DNA of 64,000 bases from NCBI GenBank assembly GCA_016705955.1, contig JADJKO010000004.1:62001-126000 (forward strand), written 5' to 3'. The stretch's first letter is position 1. Each line of letters begins with the position of its first letter. Below are positions 1 to 8,105 of the stretch, one piece after another. The DNA comes from Flavobacteriales bacterium (GTDB taxonomy: Bacteria > Bacteroidota > Bacteroidia > Flavobacteriales_F > PHOS-HE28). The position numbers and the translations under genes are program-made. The notes beneath the pieces are model-generated. The model had not been told where the DNA came from. It searched no databases and was given only the letters and a program-made list of their open reading frames with translations.

Positions 1-2
1 AA

Positions 3-1739
3 AAGGTAGCGCCCGTTGTGGTCGTAGCGGAGGCAAAGGGCAAGGACGGCGGGTCCGGCACCGGGGCCGGCACAGCAAACTCCGGAGCCGGGGACGAATA
101 CACGGACGACATGGGCGTCATTGACGCAATGGATTCCGTGGGGGTGAACAGCTTCGGGACGTTCAAGCAGATGCCGGAGTGCCAGTATATCACAGGGTAT
201 AACCTGCTGTTCATGGACCGCTTGGAATTGTGCAAAGGGGAATCGAAGTGTTATGCCAGAACGAACCCGTTCATCGTACAGAACACCTATTCGAAGTGCG
301 GCCCCGAGTTGACCCACTTCCAGCCTTGGGGGGCACGCGTGCGATCCGTCGGGGACGGTGCATGCAAGAACACCAAAACCTGGGTGATGAGTTCCGAGGA
401 AATGAGCAAGATGACCTCGTGGGATCTCGGGGTCACGGCTCGGGCAGCGTACTCGTTCACTACCGTGACCGGGAGCCTGAGCCACAACAGTACGCGGATG
501 AATTCGAGCAGCACCGGGTCCGAGCGCATCTACCTCTACAACACTTGCACGATCACGGTGGAGGAGTTGTTCATCGACCCGCATTGGGAGGACGAGGACG
601 GTAAGAAGTGCCGACAGCGTTTGAGCCCGAAATTCCGCAAAATGGTGGAGGCATTGCCCCTTCCTGCATTCGTGCCCAAGGCCGCACCGGTCCGAGGACA
701 GCCTATGAATTCAGCCATCCAGGCGATACGCAAGCAATACGAGAACTTCTTGATGGAATTCGGTACGCACTTCCCTACGCACATCGTGGCCGGCGGGATC
801 CGGAACGAGGAGACGACCATTCAAAAATCGGTGTGGCAGAATAGCTCGGCGACCAAAGAGGAGTGGAAGGCATCGGTGCTGGTTGACGTGCAGGTCGGAA
901 AGACCAGTGAAGGGGGGTCCGGTGGCGGTGCGGGCGTCTCATTCGGTACGAACACCGAAACGCACAGCGCCAGTGGCGGCGAGAAAGGCAGCATGACCAC
1001 CGAGATCTATTCACGCGGTGGAACCGGAAGCACGACGACCGATGCATGGAACAGCACGGTAGCAGCGGCACCAGCTCCCATCTCCATGGAGATGGAGGGC
1101 ATCTCCACGTTGTTGGACCCCATCTTCTTCCCGAACGACCCGAAGATCGCCATCAAACGCGCGGTGCTTGAGATGGTGATGGATCAATACATCCTGGACA
1201 ACTACAAGGGCCTCGTACCTCCCGGCGGGGACTTCTTCTCGGACAAGAAGAGCTTTGATTGCGAATACGAAGTGGAGGTCTATTCGATCCACGTGAACGA
1301 CGCCGATGATGAAGGATCCGACAACCGGGTGGAGGTGTATGGGACGCTGGACTTGATCATGCGCGACCAATTGGGCACCGAGAAATCGTTTACCACCGGT
1401 CCTGCAGGTCGCGGGTTCTGGCACCGCGACGAGGGGCAAGCGCAGACCATGGATGCCAACTGGATCGATGCCAGCTTAGGCAAATGGACGGTGAAGGGTG
1501 GATGCAAGGAACTCGAAACGTACACCATCAAGCTCGTGGGCTCCGCCACGGATTCCGACCCCCCCGGCAACAAGGACGATAGCCTCGGCAAACTGAACGA
1601 GGATGACGCCGGCGAATCAGCCATCGCACTATCGGATGCGAAAAGCACCCTCGTGTCCCGGACCGCCTCCTTCAAAGGCGCGGATAGCGACGGGAACCTC
1701 GAAGTGAAATTCCGGGTGCGGCCGAAGATCGCACCGTGA
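3..1739 (+). CDS. MACPF (membrane attack complex/perforin) domain protein, 5' end outside window
   Basis: Probable pore-forming protein. The reading frame is open to the left edge, so the real start and probably a signal peptide lie outside; the first GTG inside is at 18. Counting from that GTG (573 residues), the MACPF signature EFGTHFPTHIVAGG is at about 247-260. It is followed by a Gly/Ser/Thr-rich stretch (about 270-350) of the kind that forms one of the two membrane-inserting hairpins, and several cysteines suggest an extracytoplasmic disulfide-rich protein. Residues 411-573 form a separate domain with an acidic loop (NDADDEGSDN) that resembles the N-terminal domain of the next gene. Only 64 bp separate the two genes, so they are probably co-transcribed. 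The MACPF assignment is strong; the target (eukaryote, rival bacterium or other) cannot be told. Confidence 0.85.
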   Translation, partial: KVAPVVVVAEAKGKDGGSGTGAGTANSGAGDEYTDDMGVIDAMDSVGVNSFGTFKQMPECQYITGYNLLFMDRLELCKGESKCYARTNPFIVQNTYSKCGPELTHFQPWGARVRSVGDGACKNTKTWVMSSEEMSKMTSWDLGVTARAAYSFTTVTGSLSHNSTRMNSSSTGSERIYLYNTCTITVEELFIDPHWEDEDGKKCRQRLSPKFRKMVEALPLPAFVPKAAPVRGQPMNSAIQAIRKQYENFLMEFGTHFPTHIVAGGIRNEETTIQKSVWQNSSATKEEWKASVLVDVQVGKTSEGGSGGGAGVSFGTNTETHSASGGEKGSMTTEIYSRGGTGSTTTDAWNSTVAAAPAPISMEMEGISTLLDPIFFPNDPKIAIKRAVLEMVMDQYILDNYKGLVPPGGDFFSDKKSFDCEYEVEVYSIHVNDADDEGSDNRVEVYGTLDLIMRDQLGTEKSFTTGPAGRGFWHRDEGQAQTMDANWIDASLGKWTVKGGCKELETYTIKLVGSATDSDPPGNKDDSLGKLNEDDAGESAIALSDAKSTLVSRTASFKGADSDGNLEVKFRVRPKIAP

Positions 1740-1803
1740 AAAAAGAACCAACACCGATCGCGCTTCAATTCAAGCCCAGCACACCATCAAAGCCCACCTC
1801 TTC

Positions 1804-4356
1804 ATGAAACGTATCGCTCATCGCTACTCCCTGCTCCTCGCAGGGGCGCTTCTCTTCGCCGATCAACTCGCTGCCCAGGAATGGCAGGGCACCTACAGTT
1901 CTTCAGGGGGCAGCTCGGCCGTAGTGTACAAGGTCGAAATGCTCTATTACAGCGCAGGAGGGAGTGGCAACGATTCCGACGACGGTTGGGAATTGATCGG
2001 GAAATTGAACTTGTCGCTGCGCGATGGCTCGAATGCCTCCGTGAAGGATTTCGGGGCCTTCGCGGCCTGGACAGGTGGCAAGGTGACCAAGGGTCGCCAC
2101 GACTGGAGCAGCTTGCAGTACTTCTATTGCGGTTCTCCAGAGAGCATGAACGGAGGCCGCGTGGTCATCAGCGGCTCGGGATTAGTGGACGAGGATAGCG
2201 GTGACTCGGATGACGGGATCAGCACTCCGGAACAATCCACCCCGCTCTCCGGATTGACCGCAGGCGGAGCGGCGCGGAGTTTCAGTTCAAGCTACAACTG
2301 GACGAGCAAAGCGCTAGTTATGGATGATGGCCAAGGGTCCTTGAGCATTAACGGGAAGGTCAGCCTCATAGCGATCGATGATGTCCCGCAAGCACAACGT
2401 GGGAACATCGACTGCGGCGCTGAGGCAGCGGGGAAATTCAAGATCGTGAAGACCCCTGGCGGCACGCTCCTGGTCACGGCCACCGCTTCGGATTTCACAG
2501 GCAACATGAAGCCTCTGGGTCAGGTCATCGCGGGAACCTACACGGATTATGGAGGAGACTACGCGCGGAACGCCGGGGAATTCCGGTTCCACATGAACGG
2601 TGGCAGTGTAACCTTCTACTACAAAGGGAAACCCTACAACTTCAACCGGGAAGCCGGTGCCGCGAGCAATGTCATTCAGCTACCCGGTCAGGCCAGCGGC
2701 GGCAGCAGTGCCATCGGGAAATGGTACGGTGCGAATGTGGGTGATGCAGGTGTTGACATCATGGCCGGTGTCGATCATGAACTGGCCTTCTGGGTGGGCG
2801 ACAAGAGCTACGATTTCGATCTGGCGGAAACTCAACCCAGCAAGGTCACCAAACAATACGCACAGGCCGGCGGCTCCGCGACGATGAAAGTGAGCAAGCT
2901 GAAACTGACCATCAACGGGGTCGAGTATTACCGCGACGCGCCCATTGCCGGAAAATCAAGAGGTGGAAGCGGTTCAGCGGGCATGGATGTATTCTCCTTG
3001 GTGCGCACCGGGGACCTGGAGACCATTGCCGAACTGAAGGAAGAGGGCATGGCGGACCTCGAAGCCCGCAACTCCACTGGCCAAACGCCATTGCTGGCGG
3101 CGGCGGCGATGAACAATGGAGATGTGGTGAGCGGCCTGATCGGCTTGGGCGCTTCGGCCACTGCGGTCGGCAGCGACGGGAAATCGGCCTTGGACCATGC
3201 GGCCGCCAAAGGGAACCTGGACATGGTGAGGACCCTGATGGCCGCAGGCTGCAAGGCGACCGCGCCCATGATCGATGCGGCGAGCGCCAAGCCGGAGGTC
3301 GTGATGGAGCTCGTCTCCGGCTCCAATGATCCCGGACTAGGAAGCTACGCGGTCACCGTCGCCTCGAAGAAGGGCAACACCGAGCTTTTCAAATCCTTGG
3401 TGGAAACGCAGAGCGTGCCTCTTTCCATTGCGCATTTCAACAACGCCGTGTCCGACCGGCGCATGGAGATCGCACTCTATGTCCTGGAAGCTCCGGGCAT
3501 TGACATGAACGCCGCACTCACGACTTCATTGGGCAGCGGGCTGAGGCCGCTGATCGAGCGATGCTTGAACAAAGGTGCCTCTCCTGCACCAGCACTTGAA
3601 TATGCCGTACGCAAGGGTGACCTGGATCTGACGAACCTGATCCTCAGCGACTACAACGGAGTGGCGACCCCGGTGATGCCGATCGCGGTCGGCAAAGGGA
3701 ATATCGCCTTGGTCACAGCACTGCTGGATCATGATGGCGATGCGACAGCCGGATTGCAAGCGGCAGTGGATTCCAATAAGGTCGCGATCGCACGCCTGCT
3801 GCTCGGCCGCGGCGCTGACCCCAATAAGGAGATGGGCAACGCCGCCAGGCGTGGCTACGATGACCTCATCAAGGCGATGCTCGAGAACAATGGAGCAGCC
3901 GATTCCGGCATGCAGGGAGCGATCGAAGGGGACAAGCCGAATACCGTTACGCTCCTGGTCAATAGCGGTGCCGACCCGAACCCGGCCATGGCGTACGCCG
4001 TGGATAAGAGTTACGGCACCCTACTGGAACTCCTGATCAGTAAAGGTGGTGATGCGACTGTATCAGCCTATGTTGCGACAGCGGCCGAACGGGGTGATGT
4101 CGCCATCCTCAACATCCTGTTGGAGAAGGGATCCGCGAGTGCGGATCCGGGTATGCTTCCTGCCGTAACGAACCAAGGCGCCGGTGTGGTGGATATCCTG
4201 CTGAAGCATGGCGCAAGCCGATCATCGCCAGTGCTCATTCAGAAATCGGTCGAACGCGGAGAGGTCACCACGGCGGGCTTGCTTTTGAACAGCGGCGCGG
4301 ACGCCTCACCGGCCGATCGATCGAGGTCGCTGTTTCCCAGAAGAATGCATCGATGA
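1804..4356 (+). CDS. Secreted ankyrin-repeat protein with N-terminal C2-like domain (N-terminal part, frameshifted)
   Basis: 850 residues. A signal peptide (MKRIAHRYSLLLAGALLF, cleavage near AAQ-E at 24-26) sends it out of the cytoplasm. Residues about 28-195 form a domain resembling the C-terminal domain of the upstream MACPF protein (YKVE at 42, an acidic loop, GKLNLSLRD at 66-74). About 200-390 is a second beta-rich region of unknown type. From about 395 to the end are many ankyrin-type repeats (for example GDLETIAELKEEG, then LLxxGAD units), several degenerate. The last 11 residues are not ankyrin-like: the frame changes between 4315 and 4319, and the repeats continue in the frame of the next entry. 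Co-transcription with the MACPF gene is likely. Function unknown; ankyrin repeats usually bind proteins. Confidence 0.8.
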   Translation: MKRIAHRYSLLLAGALLFADQLAAQEWQGTYSSSGGSSAVVYKVEMLYYSAGGSGNDSDDGWELIGKLNLSLRDGSNASVKDFGAFAAWTGGKVTKGRHDWSSLQYFYCGSPESMNGGRVVISGSGLVDEDSGDSDDGISTPEQSTPLSGLTAGGAARSFSSSYNWTSKALVMDDGQGSLSINGKVSLIAIDDVPQAQRGNIDCGAEAAGKFKIVKTPGGTLLVTATASDFTGNMKPLGQVIAGTYTDYGGDYARNAGEFRFHMNGGSVTFYYKGKPYNFNREAGAASNVIQLPGQASGGSSAIGKWYGANVGDAGVDIMAGVDHELAFWVGDKSYDFDLAETQPSKVTKQYAQAGGSATMKVSKLKLTINGVEYYRDAPIAGKSRGGSGSAGMDVFSLVRTGDLETIAELKEEGMADLEARNSTGQTPLLAAAAMNNGDVVSGLIGLGASATAVGSDGKSALDHAAAKGNLDMVRTLMAAGCKATAPMIDAASAKPEVVMELVSGSNDPGLGSYAVTVASKKGNTELFKSLVETQSVPLSIAHFNNAVSDRRMEIALYVLEAPGIDMNAALTTSLGSGLRPLIERCLNKGASPAPALEYAVRKGDLDLTNLILSDYNGVATPVMPIAVGKGNIALVTALLDHDGDATAGLQAAVDSNKVAIARLLLGRGADPNKEMGNAARRGYDDLIKAMLENNGAADSGMQGAIEGDKPNTVTLLVNSGADPNPAMAYAVDKSYGTLLELLISKGGDATVSAYVATAAERGDVAILNILLEKGSASADPGMLPAVTNQGAGVVDILLKHGASRSSPVLIQKSVERGEVTTAGLLLNSGADASPADRSRSLFPRRMHR

Positions 4357-5030
4357 CCGGTCTGCTGCTGGAAAAAGGAGCCGATGCGAACAACGGTGCC
4401 ATGGAAGCCATCAAGCAGAACAGCACGGAGATCCTGTCATTGCTGAAGAGCAAGGGCGCGGAGCTCGGACGCGCGGGATACCTGGCCGCATCGGCACTCC
4501 ACAACAACACCACCTTATCCGGGATGCTATTGGATGCCGGGTGTGCCCCGCAGGAGGGCGTTGTTCCGGCAGCAAGTTCGAACGCCAGCAAGGTGCTTGA
4601 TCTCCTGCTCGCGAAAGGAGCGGACCTGAAGGATGTGAAACTGATCGTTACGGCGGTCACGAATGGTTACGACCAGATCGCTGCGGTCCTCGTGAAGGGA
4701 GGATGCGATCCCACGGGATTCGTGGACCCGGGCTCCGGGGGCAATCTGCTGCACGTCGCCACTGCGCAAGAGAATTTCCCCATGGTCCAGGTGCTCATCG
4801 GTGCGAAAGTGGATGTGAACATGAAGGCCTCCGGGTCCGGTGATACGCCCTTGCATGTTGCCGCGAGAGGTGGCAAGGACAACTTGGATTGTGTGATGGC
4901 CTTGGTCGGCGCGGGCTCCGATGTGAACGCCACGAACAGCCGAGGGAAGTCCGTTATTCAAGAAGCGAAAGGACCTAAGATCCGGAAGTACCTGAAGAGT
5001 GAGGGCGGTGAAAGGAGACCGGATAAGTGA
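4353..5030 (+). CDS. Ankyrin-repeat protein, C-terminal part after frameshift
   Basis: 225 residues from an ATG that overlaps the previous stop by 4 bp (ATGA). The frame is open upstream to about 4315, and residues encoded there (AIEVAVSQKNASMTGLLLEK) complete the broken ankyrin repeat. This is therefore the C-terminal third of the same protein rather than a separate gene. It holds about six ankyrin repeats ending in canonical ones (GDTPLHVAARGG; GSDVNATNSRGKS). With the frame restored the whole protein would be about 1075 residues. There is no signal peptide of its own, so independent translation would leave it in the cytoplasm. It is followed by a strong terminator at 5149-5182. Confidence 0.75.
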   Translation: MTGLLLEKGADANNGAMEAIKQNSTEILSLLKSKGAELGRAGYLAASALHNNTTLSGMLLDAGCAPQEGVVPAASSNASKVLDLLLAKGADLKDVKLIVTAVTNGYDQIAAVLVKGGCDPTGFVDPGSGGNLLHVATAQENFPMVQVLIGAKVDVNMKASGSGDTPLHVAARGGKDNLDCVMALVGAGSDVNATNSRGKSVIQEAKGPKIRKYLKSEGGERRPDK

Positions 5031-5148
5031 TCACGTCGATCGGATCGATAACGCAGGTCCCGGCTTACGATCATCATCAGCGGATCTGCTGAACGGCCGT
5101 GTCACCTTAAAGTAGGTCGGCTACCGATCATGCGTTGAACCAAGGCAA

Positions 5149-5182
5149 AAAGGGCTGTCTCGTGGTTGTGAGACGGCCCTTT
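5149..5182 (+). terminator. Hairpin terminator after the MACPF-ankyrin genes
   Basis: A 13-bp stem (AAAGGGCTGTCTC paired with GAGACGGCCCTTT, one G-U pair) with an 8-nt loop, about 120 bp after the ankyrin stop. The A-run on the left and T-run on the right let it work in both directions, serving also the minus-strand DUF5615 remnant. Confidence 0.75.
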
Positions 5183-5195
5183 CCATTTCTTGTGA

Positions 5196-5272
5196 TCACC
5201 CCCTCACCAACTTCCGGTGCGGCATCCGCCGTACGGCGGACCCAAGCGCTTCTTGCGGTTCTCCTCGTAGTC
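5196..5272 (-). repeat. Truncated copy 1 of an ettA 3' end
   Basis: On the minus strand this segment matches the last ~90 bp of ettA (8106-8200), including the run that encodes DYEENRKKRLG and the distal end around the stop codon. A short internal deletion relative to ettA and a palindrome TCCGCCGTACGGCGGA (5225-5240) lie within it. No start or upstream coding sequence is present, so it is a remnant. A second, longer copy lies at 7350-7500. Confidence 0.7.
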
Positions 5273-5294
5273 GTTGTCTTTCCTCGGACATGGA

Positions 5295-5618
5295 CTAACG
5301 ACCGCTGATCGCTCTGCGCCCCATACCCTTGTTGATCAATTCGAACGCGGACGTGAGTGGCCGTTCCAGTATCGTTCGCAAAGCAACGCTGTTCGTATTG
5401 CCCGAAGTGATCAAAAGCACGCTCGGTGGTGGTCCATTGCGCTGAAGGAGATCAACATGGTCCTTGTCCTTGGTCATCACAAAACAGTTCGCCAGCTTGG
5501 TCTTATCAAAGATCAACTCATCGGCCGCGTCCCGCATTCCGAGGTCCTTGATCGCGACGCACTCGATCCGGAACTGAGCATGGATCCAAGCCGCTATCTC
5601 AGGTGATGGTTGCGCATC
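5295..5618 (-). pseudogene. DUF5615 (PIN-like) toxin, decayed at its 5' end
   Basis: The frame ending in a stop at 5295 encodes hallmarks of DUF5615 proteins, the PIN-like toxins paired with DUF433 antitoxins: DAQPSPEIAAWI (first Asp at 5616-5618), VMTKDKDHVDLL, NGPPPSVLLI and GNTNSVAL. An in-frame ATG exists only at 5537, inside the domain, which would remove the conserved first Asp. No start codon is visible just before the DAQPSP motif, where family members begin. The usual DxDF reads DKDH. The gene is probably inactive. The partner antitoxin remnant lies directly upstream. Confidence 0.7.
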
Positions 5619-5638
5619 GTCCTGAACGGTCGAACGGC

Positions 5639-5833
5639 GAGCACAGGATGATCCAACCCATGGCTCGATAAACGCAGTGCGTCGCCAGCATCGTTCCGTT
5701 CCGGATCAGGAAGTCCTGTGAGCACTTATTCTCGTGAAAGGCCCGATGCCAGCAGATCCCGCACGTCCGTAACACGGATACGCCTGCCACGGATGCAGGA
5801 CCGTCCCCCGCACCAGCCGAGGTCAACTGTAAC
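5639..5833 (-). pseudogene. DUF433 antitoxin remnant, frameshifted
   Basis: On the minus strand one frame encodes GGRSCIRGRRIRVTDVRDLL followed by ASGLSRE, a clear DUF433 core (normally G-x-P-x-I-x-G-T-R-I). The end of the family pattern (PERND, then a few degenerate residues, then DHPVL) continues in another frame, and no start or stop is intact. DUF433 proteins are antitoxins encoded directly upstream of DUF5615 toxins, which is the arrangement here. The whole module looks dead. Confidence 0.65.
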
Positions 5834-5901
5834 GTGATCGAAGAACTGCGCTAGGATCGTTGGCTTTGCCTAAGGCATGGCCGCCCGGATCCAGGACAAC
5901 G

Positions 5902-7224
5902 TCACTCGCGAACGAATCGAACAACGGCGCCGTCCGCTGTTCGCACGAAGTACATGCCGGGAAGCAGGCGATCGATCGGTAGCCGATCCGAACGCTGCAC
6001 TACGGCGACGACCTTGCCGAGCGCATCCATCACCGTGGCGTCCACCGGCTTGTTCAGGAAGAGCACATCGCCCTGCGCCGGATCGGGCCACGCCCGCAGA
6101 ACCGCCGTGAACGGCAAGGATGGCACCGCTGCAATGTTCTCACCGACGCAGGTGCAGCTTTTGTTCCATGCATCGTTGATGGTTGCCGCATCGCCATCGT
6201 CGCAGGATCCTCCGACCACACAGGTGCCGGGCGCCAGCGCGATGCCCTGCCAGATGGCAATGGTGCTCGCCAATTGTGCGGCAGTGCTCGGTGCGCCGCT
6301 ATCGGTCCACTTCAACAAGCGCGTGGGTGCGAAGGTGGTGGCGTAGATCACAGGCAGGCTCCCGGTGAAGTCCACGCACACTTGCTGCATGCTGCCGTTG
6401 GTCCCCATCGGCAGTGTGTAGGCCAAACTCCAAAGGCCGCCGCTCAAGGTCCATTTCTCCACACCGGATCCGGCCACGTAGCACACATCGCGCACCGCAT
6501 TGAACTGGAAACCCGGCGGCGACGGCAACACACCGATCACCTGCGTTTGTGGCTGGCCATCCGTGGTGGGCAGGCCTGTACCGATGTCATAAATGCCGTG
6601 CCCCGGAAGCGTCCCGAACGTGTTCGCACTGCGCGTGGAGAGACGACCTCCTGCGATCGCCACGTGCGTGGCTGGCGAGAGGTCGGATGTGATCACGGTT
6701 TGCGGGCCGGGACCGAAATAGCCGACTCCACCAATTTGCCCGACTCCCCAGAAGTTGGTTCCGTCCGAAGCGGCGGAAAAGATCGCCGTGGCATCGAACA
6801 GCGAGCTGCTCGTGAATACCCGGACGAAATTCCCAGCGACGTCCACGGTGCCGACAGCGCGTGGTATCGCTGAACTGCTGGTGGTGGGTAGGCCGACGCC
6901 CGCAGCTGCGAAGTCCATGTAACCGGGGAACACCAACCGGTCCCCAGCGGGGGTCAGGCTCATGCCGCCGCCTTGGCTCGCCGCCATGCCCACCATGGCG
7001 TTGGTTCCGGCGGTCGGAATGTTCAACACCGCACCAGGTGAACCCGTCGGCGTGAATTCACGCAGCACGATCGCCGATCCGTTCGATGGGAAGGATCCCG
7101 AACTCCCTACTTCGAGCACCACCACATTGCCGAAGGTGAATTGGGCCGATGCGTGCGCGATCGGCAGGCAAGCCAGCATGACCAGTACGCAGGCGTTCCT
7201 GTAACGTGAAATGAGCGGGACCAT
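5902..7224 (-). CDS. Secreted T9SS cargo protein with Cys-rich motif
   Basis: 440 residues when started at the ATG at 7224, which opens directly on a signal peptide (MVPLISRYRNACVLVMLACL, cleavage near ASAQ). A start 12 codons upstream is possible but puts a polar stretch in front of the signal. The body is rich in Gly/Thr/Ser with beta-propeller-like spacing (repeated GTNFWGVG and STRSANTF type strands) but no family is recognised. Near residue 360 is a Cys-rich unit (GGSCDDGDAATINDAWNKSC) of a kind common in Bacteroidota surface proteins. The last ~75 residues are a T9SS sorting domain (WPDPAQGDVLF, LPGMYFVRTADG). Expected at the cell surface or released. Confidence 0.75.
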   Translation of the reverse strand: MVPLISRYRNACVLVMLACLPIAHASAQFTFGNVVVLEVGSSGSFPSNGSAIVLREFTPTGSPGAVLNIPTAGTNAMVGMAASQGGGMSLTPAGDRLVFPGYMDFAAAGVGLPTTSSSAIPRAVGTVDVAGNFVRVFTSSSLFDATAIFSAASDGTNFWGVGQIGGVGYFGPGPQTVITSDLSPATHVAIAGGRLSTRSANTFGTLPGHGIYDIGTGLPTTDGQPQTQVIGVLPSPPGFQFNAVRDVCYVAGSGVEKWTLSGGLWSLAYTLPMGTNGSMQQVCVDFTGSLPVIYATTFAPTRLLKWTDSGAPSTAAQLASTIAIWQGIALAPGTCVVGGSCDDGDAATINDAWNKSCTCVGENIAAVPSLPFTAVLRAWPDPAQGDVLFLNKPVDATVMDALGKVVAVVQRSDRLPIDRLLPGMYFVRTADGAVVRFVRE

Positions 7225-7349
7225 GATGGAAATGTAGGACACATTCGTCACTTCAGGCACGCTCCACCATGCGCGCGGCTCAACCGGACGAGCGTGTGCC
7301 TACGCCGGGTACTGGAGGGACCCGAGAGAACCACGGATCTTCTGATCAA

Positions 7350-7500
7350 CTCACCCCTGCACCAACTTCCTTCCATCCAGTGCAGTATCCGCCGTCATTG
7401 CGAGGAGGTACGACGAAGCAACGGCGGACCCAAGCGCTTTTTGCGGTTCTCCTCGTAGTCTTGGAAATTGCTCTCGAACAAGTCCTCCTTGTTGCGGCCC
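7350..7500 (-). repeat. Truncated copy 2 of an ettA-type 3' end, carrying an inserted short repeat
   Basis: The minus strand encodes KEDLFESNFQDYEENRKKRL, matching the EttA C-terminus (FEGNFQDYEENRKKRL) with several substitutions, and the DNA matches out to the stop region. The divergence suggests an old duplication or the 3' end of a different ettA-like gene. Inside it, between TCCGCCG and CGGCGGA, sits a ~28-bp sequence beginning TCATTGCGAGGAGG, resembling a short dispersed repeat seen in many Bacteroidota. No intact gene is present from 7225 to 7529. Confidence 0.65.
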
Positions 7501-7529
7501 AGTGATCGGACGGAACAGGTCAAAGGTTC

Positions 7530-7904
7530 TCACACCTCATAGAACATCAAGCGCAGATCGCCTTTCAATCGCTGGAAGTCAGCATCTGCGGTCAAGAGTG
7601 GCACATCCAACGCAATGGCGGAGGCCGCGATGATGGCGTCAGGCAACTTCAACCGATTCTCACGCCTGATAACGATGGCGGCATCCATGATGGAGCGATC
7701 GAACTCCACCATTGGCCATTCATCCACGAAGGCTTCGATGCGTTTCAACTCTGCCTTCGTCAGGCCGGGCTTCCCCAAGAGTTCCATCCGTGTAATGAAG
7801 GAGATCACCACCTTCTGGCCGTGGATCGCATCCGCTGCCGAACGATCACCACGTAACAGGTACAAGGCTACGTTCGTGTCCAGCAGAAGCTCAGTCCCAC
7901 TCAT
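7530..7904 (-). CDS. VapC-family PIN-domain toxin (ribonuclease)
   Basis: 124 residues, the usual PIN toxin length. The acidic catalytic residues are visible: LLLDTNVALYLLRG (Asp near 8), E near 41 in TRMELLG, KLPDAIIAAS (Asp near 88) and TADADF (Asp near 105-107). PIN toxins of this group cleave RNA when released from the antitoxin. The start overlaps the end of the antitoxin gene by 14 bp, giving tight translational coupling. The pair sits between a truncated ettA copy and ettA itself, as an inserted module would. Confident in family; the RNA target is unknown. Confidence 0.85.
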   Translation of the reverse strand: MSGTELLLDTNVALYLLRGDRSAADAIHGQKVVISFITRMELLGKPGLTKAELKRIEAFVDEWPMVEFDRSIMDAAIVIRRENRLKLPDAIIAASAIALDVPLLTADADFQRLKGDLRLMFYEV

Positions 7905-8070
7905 CGCGCCACTTTCGCTGTAGTGCTATCGGGTCCTCCTTCAACTTCAGCACACCGAGGTACTTGTACACATCCACCTCCTTGTGCGCCTTGCGTTTGG
8001 TCGCATGCAGCTTACGCCACTGCGCCATGATGCGCTGACGTGACATTCCCCGCTTGATGATGACGACCAT
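7891..8070 (-). CDS. Small antitoxin partner of the PIN toxin
   Basis: 59 residues. It starts MVVIIKRGMSRQRIMAQW and ends LKLKEDPIALQRKWRDEWD. The IKRG-S N-terminus and the YLGVLKLKEDP...RDEW C-terminus match a small antitoxin type I know from beside Bacteroidota PIN toxins, with a basic DNA-binding-like N-terminus and a toxin-binding C-terminus. Its stop lies inside the toxin gene (14-bp overlap). A -7 element (8075-8082) ends only 4 nt before the ATG, so the transcript may be leaderless; expression is probably autoregulated, as in other VapBC pairs (inference). Confidence 0.75.
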   Translation of the reverse strand: MVVIIKRGMSRQRIMAQWRKLHATKRKAHKEVDVYKYLGVLKLKEDPIALQRKWRDEWD

Positions 8071-8074
8071 GCTT

Positions 8075-8082
8075 CAAATATA
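8075..8082 (-). promoter_or_regulatory. -7 promoter element of the PIN toxin-antitoxin operon
   Basis: TATATTTG on the minus strand fits the Bacteroidota -7 consensus TAnnTTTG exactly. No TTG is present at the ideal -33 spacing. Transcription would begin at or next to the antitoxin ATG. Confidence 0.5.
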
Positions 8083-8105
8083 GGTGCGGTAGTGGGTGTT
8101 GCAGC

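Noticed and set aside
4353..5030. Separate small ankyrin gene with its own start
   Set aside because: The broken repeat is completed by sequence upstream of this ATG in the same frame, so it is part of the preceding protein.
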